DNA of 64,000 nucleotides, from NCBI GenBank assembly GCA_963662175.1, contig OY759216.1, forward strand, positions 34,799,087-34,863,086. The letters run 5' to 3'. Position 1 is the first letter of the stretch. Each line of letters begins with the position of its first letter. Positions 12,225-24,224 of this stretch are shown here, one piece after another. The notes under the pieces are model-generated. The model had not been told where the DNA came from. It saw nothing but the letters and a program-made list of their open reading frames with translations, and ran no database searches. The stretch is from Aradus depressus (lineage: Eukaryota > Arthropoda > Insecta > Hemiptera > Aradidae). The position numbers and the translations under genes were made by a program.

Positions 12225-12895
12225 TTATTTTTTTTCCTTCTCCAGCTATATGAAATATAGGGGAAGTTATGTAAGCGGTGACAAATTCGATGCGGAGTTT
12301 CAATGGAATTTCATGTTTTCCGATATCCAGATTCCAAATATGAAAAAAAACCAAATGTGTGAGTGACGCTGTACGCTCTGACCGAGAGCTGTTTACACAT
12401 CAAAATTCTTTCTGTATCTGTGAACACGATAATTCCTGATAGAATGAATGTATTAACACGAAATTTTGTATGTGAATCCAGAACTCTCTAAAGAAGACAC
12501 CTATAGGTTTTCAGCTAAATCGATTAAAGGGATATAGGGGGAAGGCTTAACACAAAAACGTAAACTGTTATTAAATTGCCGATAGAATTAATGTATCGAC
12601 ACCAAATTTCATGTGATTTAATACCTCATAAGAACGACATTAATTTTCAGCAGAATCGGCAAAAAGGAAGTTGGGATCAGTGGGATGTCAACTCAAAAAA
12701 CTTAAGAACTGTCGATGTAATGAATTCGCCGACACAAAATTTAGTATGAGGATTTAGGAGCCTCTATGTAAGTCAACTATTGAATATTAGCACAAATAAT
12801 CGACTGGTTTTTAAGGGGGAGCGACCAGTTAATAGATTAATTTGTTCTGGGTAAGTTCATTGCCGGTGATTCATCGACTTTTTTTTATAAAGATA
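12225..12895 (-). mobile_element. R500 repeat, longest uninterrupted copy
   Basis: This is the reference copy. It opens with ctccagctatatgaaatata then ggggaagttatgtaa, an imperfect hairpin. It closes with gtaagttcattgccggtgattcatcgac, whose last part is also self-complementary. Between them lie three degenerate ~125 bp units. Each has a 'gatagaatgaatgtatcgacac' type block, an 'aaatttcatgtg' type block, a 'gattttcagc...atcg' block and a run ending in acaaaaac-like sequence. No protein is encoded. I cannot match it to a named family. Confidence 0.8.
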
Positions 12896-13369
12896 CAACC
12901 ATTGTTGGTTGCAACAAACGGCATCTATGGTGGCGTGAGAGGAAGGCCGCCCAGTGGCAGGTCCTCCGGACGAAAATTATTTGAAGATAGAAAAAGATGA
13001 TAAAATACATAAATAAAAAGGAATTAAAAGACAATTTTGATGAATGGAGTAAGAGGTAAAAATGAATAACGTGTATTTTTGAAGATTATTAAAGTTGGCG
13101 ATAAGTCGCGGTTCTACCTATCAACCTTCATGGGGATTATGTGATAAGTGTGGTGAAGATAATGAACGTATTTCTGGGTTTGTATTCGGGTTTTAGTTTA
13201 TTTTAGTTATTCTGTATTTTGTTTTGTTTTAATTTGATCAACTTTATCTGTAAGAAGTTTTCTTTTGTTTATCTTATACTTTCATTTATCAATTAATAAA
13301 TATCTTCTTTTATAATTTTCAAATCTTAATTAATCTTACGAATTTACCTTATCATTATTTTACACCTCA
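12896..13369. other. Spacer, no gene seen
   Basis: 12900-13000 has a GC-richer patch (ggcatctatggtggcgtgag). The rest is AT-rich and leads into the satellite array. No recognisable coding or repeat family signal. Confidence 0.5.
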
Positions 13370-14150
13370 TTTATTCTCCAATATTCTAGAGTGGTACTCC
13401 TTTGAACCTCCAGAGGAACCATAGTCCGGTTAATAGGAAACCTTATTTGAACTCCTATTTTACACCTCATTTATTCTCCAATATTTCAGAGTGGTCTCCT
13501 TTGAACCTCCAGAGGAACCATAGTCCGGTTAATAGGAAACCTTATTTGAACTCCTATTTTACACCTCATTTATTCTCCAATATTCTAGAGTGGTACTCCT
13601 TTGAACCTCCAGAGGAACCATAGTCCGGTTAATAGGAAACCTTATTTGAACTCCTATTTTACACCTCATTTATTCTCCAATATTTCAGAGTGGTCTCCTT
13701 TGAACCTCCAGAGGAACCATAGTCCGGTTAATAGGAAACCTTATTTGAACTCCTATTTTACACCTCATTTATTCTCCAATATTCTAGAGTGGTACTCCTT
13801 TGAACCTCCAGAGGAACCATAGTCCGGTTAATAGGAAACCTTATTTGAACTCCTATTTTACACCTCATTTATTCTCCAATATTTCAGAGTGGTCTCCTTT
13901 GAACCTCCAGAGGAACCATAGTCCGGTTAATAGGAAACCTTATTTGAACTCCTATTTTACACCTCATTTATTCTCCAATATTCTAGAGTGGTACTCCTTT
14001 GAACCTCCAGAGGAAACATAGTCCGGTTAATAGGAAACCTTATTTGAACTCCTATTTTACACCTCATTTATTCTCCAATATTCTAGAGTGGTCCTCCTTT
14101 GAACCTCCAGAGGAACCATAGTCCGGTTAATTGGAAACCTTATTTGGACT
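13370..14150 (+). repeat. 199-bp dimeric satellite array
   Basis: About eight ~99-100 bp monomers run head to tail, each containing ttttacacctcatttattct, cctttgaacctccagaggaa and agtccggttaataggaaacc. Two variants alternate: one has attctagagtggtactcc (100 bp) and the other atttcagagtggtctcc (99 bp), so the true period is 199 bp. The order is A-B-A-B-A-B-A, then a final variant with gtggtcctcc that drifts at its right end. The identical 73-codon open frames in each dimer are a by-product of the repeat, not genes. Confidence 0.95.
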
Positions 14151-15415
14151 CTTCTCCCGGTCTATACATAGTTAATAAAGCTTTACTAACTAATATTTAA
14201 GATTTTTATTTCAGTATTATAGTCAGAATATATTATAGTATTTCTTTATTCATTTATTTTATCATTACATATTCTAAATAAATATTATTTCAAATCGTCT
14301 GGGCATCCTCTCCTCTCTTACATTTAAATGTATTTCCTTTTTGTCATTTTCTTTTGCAATGATACTTTTTTTTGGTATACTTTCCTCTTAATTAAGTTGT
14401 TTAATTATTTTTTATTCTCTTTTATTTAATTACACTTATTACATTTAATTTTCTTTTTACGACCTCCTTATATTTAATTTTATCGTTTCTTTTCTTTTTG
14501 TCTTTTTATGTATTTATTCTTAGGAACCTTGGTCCCAGAATAAACATTTCTTTTCATTGAGAAGTGTTCTTCATAGCTGAATCTGTCAAAATACTCTAGG
14601 AATATACATAGGACAGAATTGATTCTGCATCGTTGGGTAAAAGAAGAAAAATATTGAATTTTTCCATTTATTCTCTAAGCCAATATAGTAAGACTTACTT
14701 GTTAAAAAAGTAACCAAAAGGTGTGAGTCCAACAATATATTTTATTTAATCCACTAGTTATGGCAGTCAACAGCCATCATCAGGCAGTAAGAAGGGGTAA
14801 AAAGGAGTTATACCCACATCTTTCAGGTCAAGTTGGGTGCTCGTCCCAAATTGAATTTTCCCAGAAGTAAAATAAAACTAATCCGCGAGTCCGTAATTTG
14901 GGACATACATTTTTTGAAATGTTAGTTCTAATGTAGCACTCGATGAGATATTATTTTGTGCAAAAGGTTTCCGCCAACACTCCAAGATATGTAAATTAAA
15001 ATTCTAATTAAATATTTTATCAAAATATTCATATCTCTTATACTATTGGTCGTAGATTTATGATCAAATACATCGTTCAGTTTGTATGAGATTTTGGTAT
15101 TCGATAATAAATATTTAAATATTAACTATTATTAATAAATTTTAAAACTATACTTACCTACTCTTTAAATGAAATTTCACATTTTACAAAAAATATTTTT
15201 TTATATTGATAATTATCATTTTTTTGCAGAGATATTGTGAAACACAAACGAATGTTTTTAGAAAATATTGTCTATTTCACAAAATATATACAATATGGGA
15301 GTACTTTGAGTTAGACTTTTTACGTAGAAAAATCTGACATTGATTCAAATATACAAAAAGGAAGAACAAGCTGATATTTTATGAACGCTTAGATGATCTA
15401 TTTTCAAGAAAGAAA
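14151..15415. other. AT-rich spacer with one retroelement-end-like stretch
   Basis: Mostly AT-rich unknown sequence. At about 14700-14800 the minus strand reads cctgatgatggctgttgac then tgccataactagtgg. This resembles the conserved 3' motif of retroelement ends elsewhere in this window (a CTGATGA block, a short stem ggc/gcc, then an AAC-TAG block). I see no gene. Confidence 0.45.
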
Positions 15416-15710
15416 AAAAGTCGGTGAAATACAGGCTATGTACTTTCTCAGCAAGAACTTATCAATTAATAATTCTACTTTGGACGATTTGGCTGAAAAT
15501 CCATAGATGTCCTTTAAGGGTTCTGGATACACATATAAAATTTCGTGTCGATACATTCATTGGGAGTTATAGTGTTCACAGACAGAGAGAATATTTGTTT
15601 ATTTTGATTTTTGGTATCGAAAAACAAGAAATTCCAATAAAAACACCGCAATGAATTTATGACCGATTACATAACTTCCCATATCCTTCGTATAGGGAAG
15701 TAAAATTACT
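15416..15710 (+). mobile_element. R500 repeat, partial copy
   Basis: It carries the gatttggctgaaaatccata block, the ggatacacatataaaatttc block, a tatcg-like gttcacagacagaga block and the end gattacataacttcccat followed by cttcgtatagggaagtaaaa. The opposite end and one internal unit are missing. Confidence 0.8.
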
Positions 15711-16669
15711 TAGATGATATATTTTAAAGGAAAAAAAATAGTGTAATAAACTGAGATCTTTCAATTACTATTTATTCCTTCTTGTTCATGCGCCGCCACG
15801 CATATTTCTTACTATATTAAATTAGATTTTCTAAGGTAATTCAGGAATATTTTTGAGCTGAGTTTACAAAGCTCTTTCTTAGGCGACTCATGTATTTCGT
15901 TGTACTCGTACTCCTCCTAAACCCCTCTACCAATCACATTTAAATTTGCCACGATGGTAGTTGACGCGGTGACGATGGTTTACTACTAAAAAAATCTGAA
16001 ATCGAACATACCACGGAGGAATAATCACCGAAAAACGAAATCCCCATTGAAATCAATTGAGAGACAAAATTCTTGCGCAAAATAGAATTCTTCTATTTCA
16101 AATGTAAAAATCCGGGCGAAGCCCTTTTCGGTTTACCATCGGACACCACTTTTTTTGAGCCGTTTTTTTCAGTGTTCTAACGTACAAACTTCGACTTTTT
16201 TTCGATAAAAATATTCACAGCTGTTGTTGTCTACAAAAAGGCTAGAAAAAATCCATTGAAATCTATTTAAAGTATTAATATATTCATAAAGAACATACAA
16301 GGTGAGAAGTTACTGATAATTATTAAAACATTAACTGAGTTTTTTATACAGATATGCCTGAGTCAGCTCAGTTTTTGCAAACAGCAGAATGTATTGCACA
16401 CCTAGTATCTCCTTTGGTTCATACAATCTGCTAATCTTCTATTCAACTATAAAATATTTAATTTTTCGTTGACTTCTTTCATTTCGTCAGATATATCTTC
16501 ATTAAACAAAGGCTGGGGCGATAAATATCTGGTTCCTCTCAATCAAATAACGCATTCTCCGAAGTGCATGAGTTTCTGAGTTTATTTATTTTTGCAACAA
16601 GTTCTGCAAATCGAGAATTTCACTAATCAACTGCATTTTCAAAGGAAAAGGTTGGTGAATCATCTTGTT
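15711..16669. other. Spacer, no gene seen
   Basis: 15880-16230 is a mixed-GC stretch (accacggaggaataatcacc, gggcgaagcccttttcgg) of unknown nature with no open frame of note. The rest is AT-rich. No motif or known repeat of this window recognised. Confidence 0.5.
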
Positions 16670-16890
16670 TCCTTTTTGACCAATTGGTCTAAATAGGCAT
16701 CTCAGTGTCCATATAAAATTTCTTGTCAATATATTCATTACATTGGCATTTAATTTTTGAGTTCAACTTTTTGGTTTTCCCTTCCCTTTGGCATATTCGG
16801 CGAAAATGAGCAGGTATCGTCCTTATAGGGTTTTCGATCAAATAAAAATTCACGTCGATGATACATGCATAAGTGGGCCGTTACTAGTCT
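16670..16890 (+). mobile_element. R500 repeat, partial copy abutting a SINE
   Basis: It contains the blocks tttgaccaattggtctaaa, tccatataaaatttcttgtc and cccttccctttggcatattc typical of R500. It stops where the SINE at about 16893 begins, so the SINE probably inserted into it; no clean target duplication is visible. Confidence 0.65.
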
Positions 16891-16892
16891 TC

Positions 16893-17124
16893 TTCACTCA
16901 CAGCTCACAGGAAGCGTGCTTACTTACTAAACTCAAGAGGGTTCGAAACCCGGCCGAGGCCCATAGGTGTTTTATCTGGGTCTTGAAAAAACCTTGAGCA
17001 CGCCTTCCTTCGGATGGTGCGTTAAGCGATGGTTCCGAGCCTGTATGATGTCAGGTACTCTACTTCTACCCTACGTGAATAAAAATTTAGTTATGTAGTT
17101 AAAACCCGGGTCACATATCTAACT
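16893..17124 (+). mobile_element. tRNA-derived SINE, 3'-shortened
   Basis: The head shows ctcacagctcacaggaagcg and a good B box (gggttcgaaacccggccgag). The body includes gccttccttcggatggtgcg and gtgaataaaaatttag. The segment between that and cccgggtcacatatctaact is deleted. Confidence 0.82.
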
Positions 17125-17680
17125 ACTTTATTACATATTTTAGAGTTTTAAAGTACCCGACGAAATATTTTGCACAAATTTGTATCTCGATGAATTCTAA
17201 ATTTAACAGAAATTAAAAAAAAAAAATGCATGAACCAAGTTGCAGATTTGCACTTTGGCATGGCTCATATACATTTATTGTTTGCATTACTTACAATTAG
17301 TGTCATGAACAATTTGCAATTTTTTTCATTGCAATGTTATACAAAATGATCAAATGCTGTTATTATGCTACTGTTTAAATATATCTGGGCAACAAAGCTC
17401 GTATCAGAAAGGATATAAGTACAACTAGCTGCGGTAACCGGAATTGTCCCTGAAGATAGCCTATCGCTAATAATCACAGTAGTTATGTAATGTTGATCCC
17501 AGGAACAGAAAAAAATAATAATAATCTCGCTTATTGTACCCTCGCTTATTGATGTTAATTAACCATGAACTGACATTACACCAAACTAATTTCATGGCGA
17601 ATGTAAGGGAATTCAAACAGCTCAGATATTTTCCATTGAAGAAGGAAAATTGATTAAAATACTGAACTTCATAAAAATAT
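17125..17680. other. 3' flank of transporter B
   Basis: AT-rich DNA downstream of the gene B stop codon. A minus-strand AATAAA at about 17273-17278 could serve polyadenylation, but this hexamer is common in such DNA. No other feature seen. Confidence 0.4.
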
Positions 17681-18860
17681 TTAAACTTCGTTGGAGTCTC
17701 TTAAATTTGTTTGGGTCACTGGAGATTTTCTCTCTCCTTTCTGTTGTTGAAATTCCACCAAACTCTGGCCTGCAGCCTCTGGCATGAAGAAGTACATAGT
17801 AGCCGCGCCAATGAGCGAAATGATAGCAAAAATCCAATAGTTGACATAGGCCCCAGCAAGATCTGACACCGTTTGATACTGTTTGATGGTGAAAAAAGCT
17901 GCAAGTGAAGCGATCACTTCTGTCAAACCACCGGCAAGTCCTCGCGTTTGAGAAGAAAAATATTCAGCTTGTATTGTTTGCATCAAAGGAGCAATTCCAG
18001 TATTGACCATAAGGCAGAATCCAATAAAGGAGACGTAGGATATCCAAACGTAGGAAGAGACGTCAATGGAGGTTTCCGAATCGAGGTAGGAATAGGTACC
18101 AATGAGGATATTGAATAAGGCCGAACCTAAAGTCGAGTAAATCAGCTGAGGTCTTCTTCCAAATGAATCTGTGAAGAAATATGACATTAACGTCGTAACG
18201 ACCATAATAACTCCAAGAACGATTGCTAGATGGTCGGGATCAAGGAAACTTAGCGATCCTTCGGCGAATGCCGTATTTGCGTATACTGTAATTGCTGCCA
18301 TTCCGTTCATATATTTTGTTATGCATACAATTTGAACAACCAGGAAAATTTTACGTTCTCTTTTGTTTGCGAATAAAGTACGCCATGATCCTTTAGATGA
18401 CATTTCCCTATTGACTCCTTCCTCAATGCTTCTGAATTCTTTGTCAATGTCTGAGCTTCCACGAAGCCAGGAAAGGACTTTTTTTGCTTGTTGACTTTTA
18501 CCCTTCATGATCAAATAGTAAGGAGACTCAGGCATGAAGAAAAACGTGATCATGAAAAGAATGGGCAGAAGGAGACAGAGGTAAGAATACATGTCATAGT
18601 CGACGAAGGGTCCCACAGAGAAGGCATAGAGGACCCCGACGTACCAGATGACCTGCAAGACACTGCTGAGTCCGCCACGCACTTTGGGGTCTGCAATCTC
18701 CGCAATGTAGATGGGCAGTGCAGTGTAGGCAATCCCTAACGCTACTCCATGAATGAGACGGGCAATAATGAGGACGGTGAAGGACCTTGTGAGGGCTGTG
18801 AGAAGAAAGCCAAGGGCCACCATCGGCCCAGAGCTCAGGATTATTCCTTTCCGACCCCAC
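17681..18860 (-). CDS. Tret1-like sugar transporter B, exon 3
   Basis: This is the main coding exon of the only complete gene in the window. With exons at 21409 and 30234 it gives 1401 nt, a 466-aa protein, the usual size for insect Tret1-like carriers. The acceptor is tgtttcag before a split Arg codon and WGRKGIILSSGPM. Visible family marks are motif A (DRWGRK), the signature ARLIHGVALG...PIYIAEIADPKVRGG, PESPYYL after TM6, DSFGRRPQL at the start of the second half, and TRGLAGGLTE near TM10. There are about ten hydrophobic helices here, plus TM1-2 in exon 2. A short hydrophilic C-terminus ends in RDSNEV and a stop. It should be a plasma-membrane facilitative carrier of trehalose or a related sugar; the substrate is inferred from family only. 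Confidence 0.95.
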
Positions 18861-19244
18861 CTGAAACACAAGCATTCCGCAACATTATCAAAACACAAAT
18901 TGTAACTGTTGAAGTAATAATAAAAGTTTAATGTATTATTATATCAGGAATATAAATGTAAAATATAATAATATTAAAGTGAATAAAAACAAATACATAA
19001 AATTTAAAGACAAACTAAAACATCAAAAGAAAATTATTGTATTCTCTGAATGTCAGTTGGCAAAACATTTCTACAATCATCAGACTCTTAGCTACTTGAT
19101 ATTTAAATTAAGAAGGGGGAATGGTCTTTAAATTCTATGTATTTGTTTTTATTCACTTTAATATTATTATATTTTACATTTATATAATTCCTGAGTCATA
19201 CCTATATAAATACCAACACTTTACTGTTAGATTCGCTTTATTAG

Positions 19245-19281
<37 letters not shown>

Positions 19282-19414
19282 TTTTTATTTTATATTTATT
19301 ATTATCTTGTAAATATCTGTTTATTGGAATGTATAGAGTAACAAAAACAAGGGATTCCCCGTCACTACCTAAAAACCCCCTCCATAACTGTACCTGTCAA
19401 CCAATTCTGTCAGT

Positions 19415-19560
19415 TTGTAAGTGACTCTTGATAATGCCTTAACACGGCGAAACTAGTTGAGTATTTGAGAACATATAGTGAAGTTTGACAAAGAGATTAT
19501 GTATTTTAATTATCTATTCCTAGAATTGAGCTTCACAAAGTAAATCTGGAAACCATAAAT
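19415..19560 (+). repeat. Half-copy of the foldback element seen at 53486
   Basis: It matches the right arm and tail of the inverted-repeat element at 53486-53749: tttgtaagtgactcttga, cggcgaaactagttgagtat, tttaattatctattcctaga and gcttcacaaagtaaatctgg. The left arm is absent, so this is either an ancestral single-arm form or a truncated copy. Confidence 0.75.
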
Positions 19561-20794
19561 TATCTTAAATTATTATTATATCGTCCAATCCATGAAAAAT
19601 CAACCACTTTCGGTCATGACCCCTCAAAATACGATTATATATATCGAGTTGTTTAGTGTGATTCAAAAGAAATTCTGAAAAGCTCGTTGAGAGTCTGCTG
19701 GTTTGGATTATCAAGTAGATCATCTAAAAAAAAAACACCAAACCTTCGTTTACAGACATCCTCTACGTGGGCATCCACACTTTGTACTCACATTCAGTGT
19801 TTTCATAAGCAATTGTGAAAGGATTCTCTTCCCCTAAGACTACTCTTCACTCATGTTCTTCGTGGGACCTCGTCTGATGTATATCGTTGCTTCCTACTAA
19901 CCAGAAAGTCGGAGTTTCGAGTCTCCTCGTCAGCATTACTAAGAATTATAATTATTATTGATTCCTATTATCCACGAGTATTCGGACTGGGTCTGCAACG
20001 CACAAGTTTATGAACACAAAACTGAAATGAAATTAACAATTGACTCTAGAGTTACAATGAAATAAACATTAGTTACTCATCTAAATATTGCCCTAGTTGT
20101 ATGGCTATCCATGCGTTGCCATGGATTGTCGGAAGAAATATACATTATAATTCTTAGTAACTTGTGGTTAGTACACCTACCCATGACACGAAGTCCACTA
20201 AATAATTAATAATCAAAAACATTTTTAAGAAAAATTATAATTTCTTTCACCTACACGTTAGTATGTTGCGGGATAGTATTTAATTTTTTTCGTTTTTGTG
20301 ACTCATGCCCGGGCTTTATAACTCAGTGGCGGTGACAGAGGTGAGAATTTAGTCAAGAAGAGATTTTTTAATAAAGTAATCAAATACAATGTGATATTTA
20401 AAAAATAATATTTTTTTTATTTCACTGACTGATGAGATAGGATATTTTTAGTACCTAAAAATAAAACTGATATAATTAAAACATTTTAAAAAAAACTAAT
20501 TATATAGTAGTTATATATTCTGTTCAAATATTTTTTTTTTATCTATGTATATTGAACGCCCTAATTGATAAGGATCCAATTGAAAAATGTTTGATTATGG
20601 TAGTACTTATTTCTAATCCAACATCCGAATGAAATAATTTACATTGAATTGTCTACATATGGATGATAAAGTAATAAACAAAAGTATTTATTACAATTAT
20701 AATTATAGATGGTGTGTGGGTTAGGTGCCGTAGTTTACAAATGAGGATCAAGATAATAACGGGACGCAAATATCAGTATATCCATATTACTTTC

Positions 20795-21190
20795 TTATAC
20801 CTATGGTATAAGGAAGTATTGTAACCCTGCGAAAATCCGAGATCGAGGTTTCAACTGTTTTTCAAGTTTCAAGGTCCCCTAAATACGTTTTGACCATTTT
20901 CGCGATGATGTCTGTCTGTGCATGTGCGTGTATGTGATTGAAAAGTAGTGAGCTCTCTACCGCAAAAATGATTGTAGCTATGAACTTGAAATTTGGAATG
21001 AAGGAGTCACATGTTTTAACTTAGGTCTGATTGGATTTTGGCCGAAATGGAACGAAAATTGAGACCACTTTCCCCCGGGACCCAACTACATTTCACAAGA
21101 TACAGCTTATGTTTATGACCTAATCAAGAATCTTTTCGAGTAATAGTTGTAGGAAATATTAAAATACATATTGGTGATGGAGAATGGATC
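20795..21190 (+). repeat. Interspersed repeat, family shared with 31110-31390
   Basis: The blocks gaacttgaaatttggaatga, ggtctgattggattttggcc and ttatgtttatgacctaatca recur in inverted orientation at 31110-31390, and in short form near 52275-52330. It begins near cttatacctatggtataagg, an imperfect palindrome. No coding capacity; the family is unknown to me. Confidence 0.7.
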
Positions 21191-21408
21191 TTGGAGGGCC
21201 AACAATCCCATCGTCACAGACTTTATTTTTTAAATTTTATACTGCATTATTTTTGCATAATGTACTTCATCTATTCAACCTCTCTCCTGATATTTTCATT
21301 CATCCTTGAACCCATGTCGTCATTGATTGAAGGAAATGTGTAGCCAACCCTCAGATGACAACGTTAGTCGTTCTTTCGAGACTAGAGTTACCAAGATAGG
21401 CACATTAC

Positions 21409-21586
21409 CTGTCACAGAGAAGTGCCGAAGGCAGCACAGATGCAACCTCGCCTACTTCGATGAGAGAGGCCATCCAGGAGGACTCTGAAGTGCTCATGGG
21501 AAGTGGAGAGTCGGGGCTACTGAATCGGGCCATTAGGGGTGCTGACCAGGCAAACGCGCATCCTGTCATGGCCATGCATAGAGAAC
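21409..21586 (-). CDS. Tret1-like sugar transporter B, exon 2
   Basis: This 178-nt exon lies between ctgtttcag and gacag|gtaatg. It encodes SLCMAMTGCAFAWSAPLM (TM1), a loop with SSPDSPLPMS, then SSWMASLIEVGEVASVLPSA (TM2), and ends LCD plus a split Arg codon. Its length, phases and key residues match exon 2 of genes A and C. The upstream junction uses the split codon A|GT (Ser) from exon 1. Confidence 0.93.
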
Positions 21587-22894
21587 CTGAAACAGAGAAT
21601 GAGATTGGTTATTTCCATTGCAATATTGCAATGGTTTAAGCGGGATAGACAGCTTGGATCATGAACAGATAAAAAATCCGTTATGATACTCCAAAAGTAA
21701 AGATATATTCATGATTCAACTTCATATTCGAAGAATGAGATATCAGGGAAGCACTACTGATTGGTTAGACGGTAATTCAGAGGAGCGAGGCTTGATGAAA
21801 TCGATGACAAAAAGGAGTTTATGGTCATTTAAGGTTAGATACAATGTAACTTCTGTCGCAGATAACTTTCCTAAAATGCTTGATATCCACTACCTTCTAG
21901 ATATCAGTGGTGTCTGTAGTCCATCGGGTCAGCTCACAGTCCTGTCCACATATTTTATACATCGATACCCTAGAAGCGTACCCGTGCGCCGCCACCAGAA
22001 CTAAGTTTTGAGCGTGGCAATAGGTTTGTGGGGTCGACTGTTGCGCCACAAGATCCTCTAGATATTTAAGTAACGTGTCTGTTCCGTCATATTGGTTCTC
22101 TTTATTGTTAAGTTTCCAATAGAAGTCCCAAAGAGAAGAAAAACGTCTCTATAATTATTACTTACACAAACATAAGAGATAAATATTTTGGAAAATATTG
22201 ATTTTAATATACAATGAGCGATTCAAATGAAGTAAAGTTACATCTCTGAAATGCTACGAAGTCAGACTTTTTTTACTATATTTTACCTGATTTTAGGTCT
22301 TAAATTCTTCATGTTTTCATTTTACAATCGCTTATCATGCCTGGGAGAAATTCCTGTACATGGATAGGAAAATGAACGTATTTTGTGTTTACTAGGTTAA
22401 TTTCACTCTCCTTAATGCAGAATTAACATAAGTTAGTTGTTAATAAATGGTAAAAAATAAAGAAAAAAAGTGGGTATACAGGATTTGAATTTTGCCAGGT
22501 TCTCGCCATGGGCCGGCAGTTCAGAAATATTTGTAATTGTAATTTTTTGATAAGACAAAAATAAAAAATAAATGGGACAAGTGATGATGTAATATATTAT
22601 ATATGAATTAAGAATCTCCTTAAACAACGCAAAAAGTTAATTATATTTACATTTTCAGAAGGCAATAAGGTGCGTTTTGATAAGAATTATCTTCAAAAAT
22701 ATGATCAAAAAAGGAATAATCCTAAGGTACCAACACCATCATATTGTAGTTTTACATAAGAGAGTTCTCAAAGAAACTTATCCAGTAATCGACCAGGTTG
22801 AATTCAACCTAACGTTGATTACTGCATAAACTTAAGTTACACATATATTTCTTTAATGATTTTTCTTATTTTAATTTTCATAATTAAATAGCAA
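21587..22894. other. Intron 1 of transporter B, first part
   Basis: AT-rich intronic DNA with a GC-richer patch at 21930-22060 (gcgtacccgtgcgccgccac). The open frames here are short and show no motif. Nothing else recognised. The intron spans 21587-30233 (8.6 kb) and carries the elements listed below. Confidence 0.6.
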
Positions 22895-23440
22895 AAATTC
22901 ACCGGTGAATCACCGACAATGTATATCCCCAATGCGAATTTTGAGTTTCCGCTCAGCCTCAGAAACATAACATATTGGTTGAAATTCAACATTTGTGTTA
23001 CTCAAAGTCTTTATACAAAATTTCGTGTTAACAAGGTTGCCAACTGTGATAATTTGAAGGTGCTTCGCAATTTTCGATCTCAAAAATTCTTTAACTAAAA
23101 AAAAAAAAAATCATAATTAATCAATTAAGATTTCGCTCTCCCTATAAACCCGTTTGGGCAAAAAAATTAGGGTTTTTGAGTCGAGCCCTTCCCCTAATCC
23201 CCTCCACTTTTTGGCCCAGTTGGCTGACAATCATTATGTATTGTCCTTAGAGGGTTCTGGATACACATATAAAATTTCATGTCGATACATTCATTCTATC
23301 GGGAATTATCGATTTCAAAGACATACAGAATTTTGTTTTTCATATATTGAATGAGAAGGTCGGAAAACATGAAATTCCGTTGAAAAAGTTGCATCGAATT
23401 TTTGATCGATTACATAACTTCACCTATAATAGTTGGAGAT
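22895..23440 (+). mobile_element. R500 repeat, full-length copy, diverged
   Basis: It begins caccggtgaatcaccgacaa, the self-complementary end of the family. It continues through gatttcgctctccc, the ccacttttt..gttggctgac block, acatataaaatttcatgtcg and atacattcattctatcggga. It ends gattacataacttcacctat. Confidence 0.85.
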
Positions 23441-23655
23441 GTAAAAATAATGATAATTGTTAATGACTGGATTTAACAACTACCCGATAATCACTACTAA
23501 TCTAATCGTTTATAATCGTATCATGTTGCAATCCTACAGATAGCTTTTGTGTGGAGAGTACGATTCAGGGTTAAGGTCTCCCTGATATTTTTCCTTAGTA
23601 ATTAGGCGAGTCAAATACAATGTTTATTGAAAAAGTAATACAGAGGTATCAGACC

Positions 23656-24019
23656 AACAATTTTATAGGTTAGGTTTTATGACTCATGCCCGGGCTTCAA
23701 CTACGAGGTCATATCGCCTACTACCAAAGCGCTCTTTCGTCACTCTGGTGTACATGAGCCCGACTCTACTGTGGGAGTCCTAAATTTTGCCTAACCTAAA
23801 TTTTTATTCACCTAGGGTAGGGGTCTTTAAAGAGTACCTGACATCGTACAGACTAGGGACCATCGCTTAACGTCCCATCCGAAGGACGGCGTGCTTAAGT
23901 TTATTTTACCTCCCAAATAGAATAAACTAAGGGCCTCGGTCGGGTTTCGAACTCACGATCTTGAGCTCAGAAGACAAACACGCATACCACTGAGCTACCG
24001 GCGCCCTCAAAACAATTTT
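23656..24019 (-). mobile_element. tRNA-derived SINE, full length with 12-bp target duplication
   Basis: A high-quality copy. The minus strand opens gagggcgccggtagctcagt and ends agcccgggcatgagtcataa, followed by an aacctaacc tail. The 12-bp repeat aacaattttata lies on both sides (23656-23667 and about 24008-24019). The tail matches the insect telomere unit CCTAA. Confidence 0.93.
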
Positions 24020-24224
24020 ATATATTGTACAACTAGTTTCGGCTATTTACCAACCTCATGTGGTGAATCTTAATATAGAGAAGGGGTTGAAGTATAGACG
24101 CAATCTCAGGGTTTATTTGGATGTTGACTGCCAATATTACCATACAAGAAATGAAAACAATGGTTATTATAGATATTCAGATATCATCAGACTCCCGTTA
24201 TCCACTTCAAGATTGAGGAAGGAA

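Larger units (their letters stand above)
18861..21408 (-). other. Intron 2 of transporter B
   Basis: This 2.5 kb intron holds a (TA)n run (about 19250-19277), half of a foldback repeat (19415-19560) and a 25-bp SINE tail scrap (about 20299-20324). It also holds one end of a repeat shared with 31110-31390 (20795-21190). Otherwise AT-rich with no gene seen. Confidence 0.7.

Noticed and set aside
13402..14021. Three identical 73-codon open frames in tandem
   Set aside because: They are a consequence of the 199-bp satellite period and have no protein features or start context.
18488..18739. Plus-strand open frames across transporter B exon 3
   Set aside because: They are antisense shadows of a strongly conserved coding exon.
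19121..19312. 63-codon Ile/Tyr-rich frame
   Set aside because: Produced by a (TA)n microsatellite.
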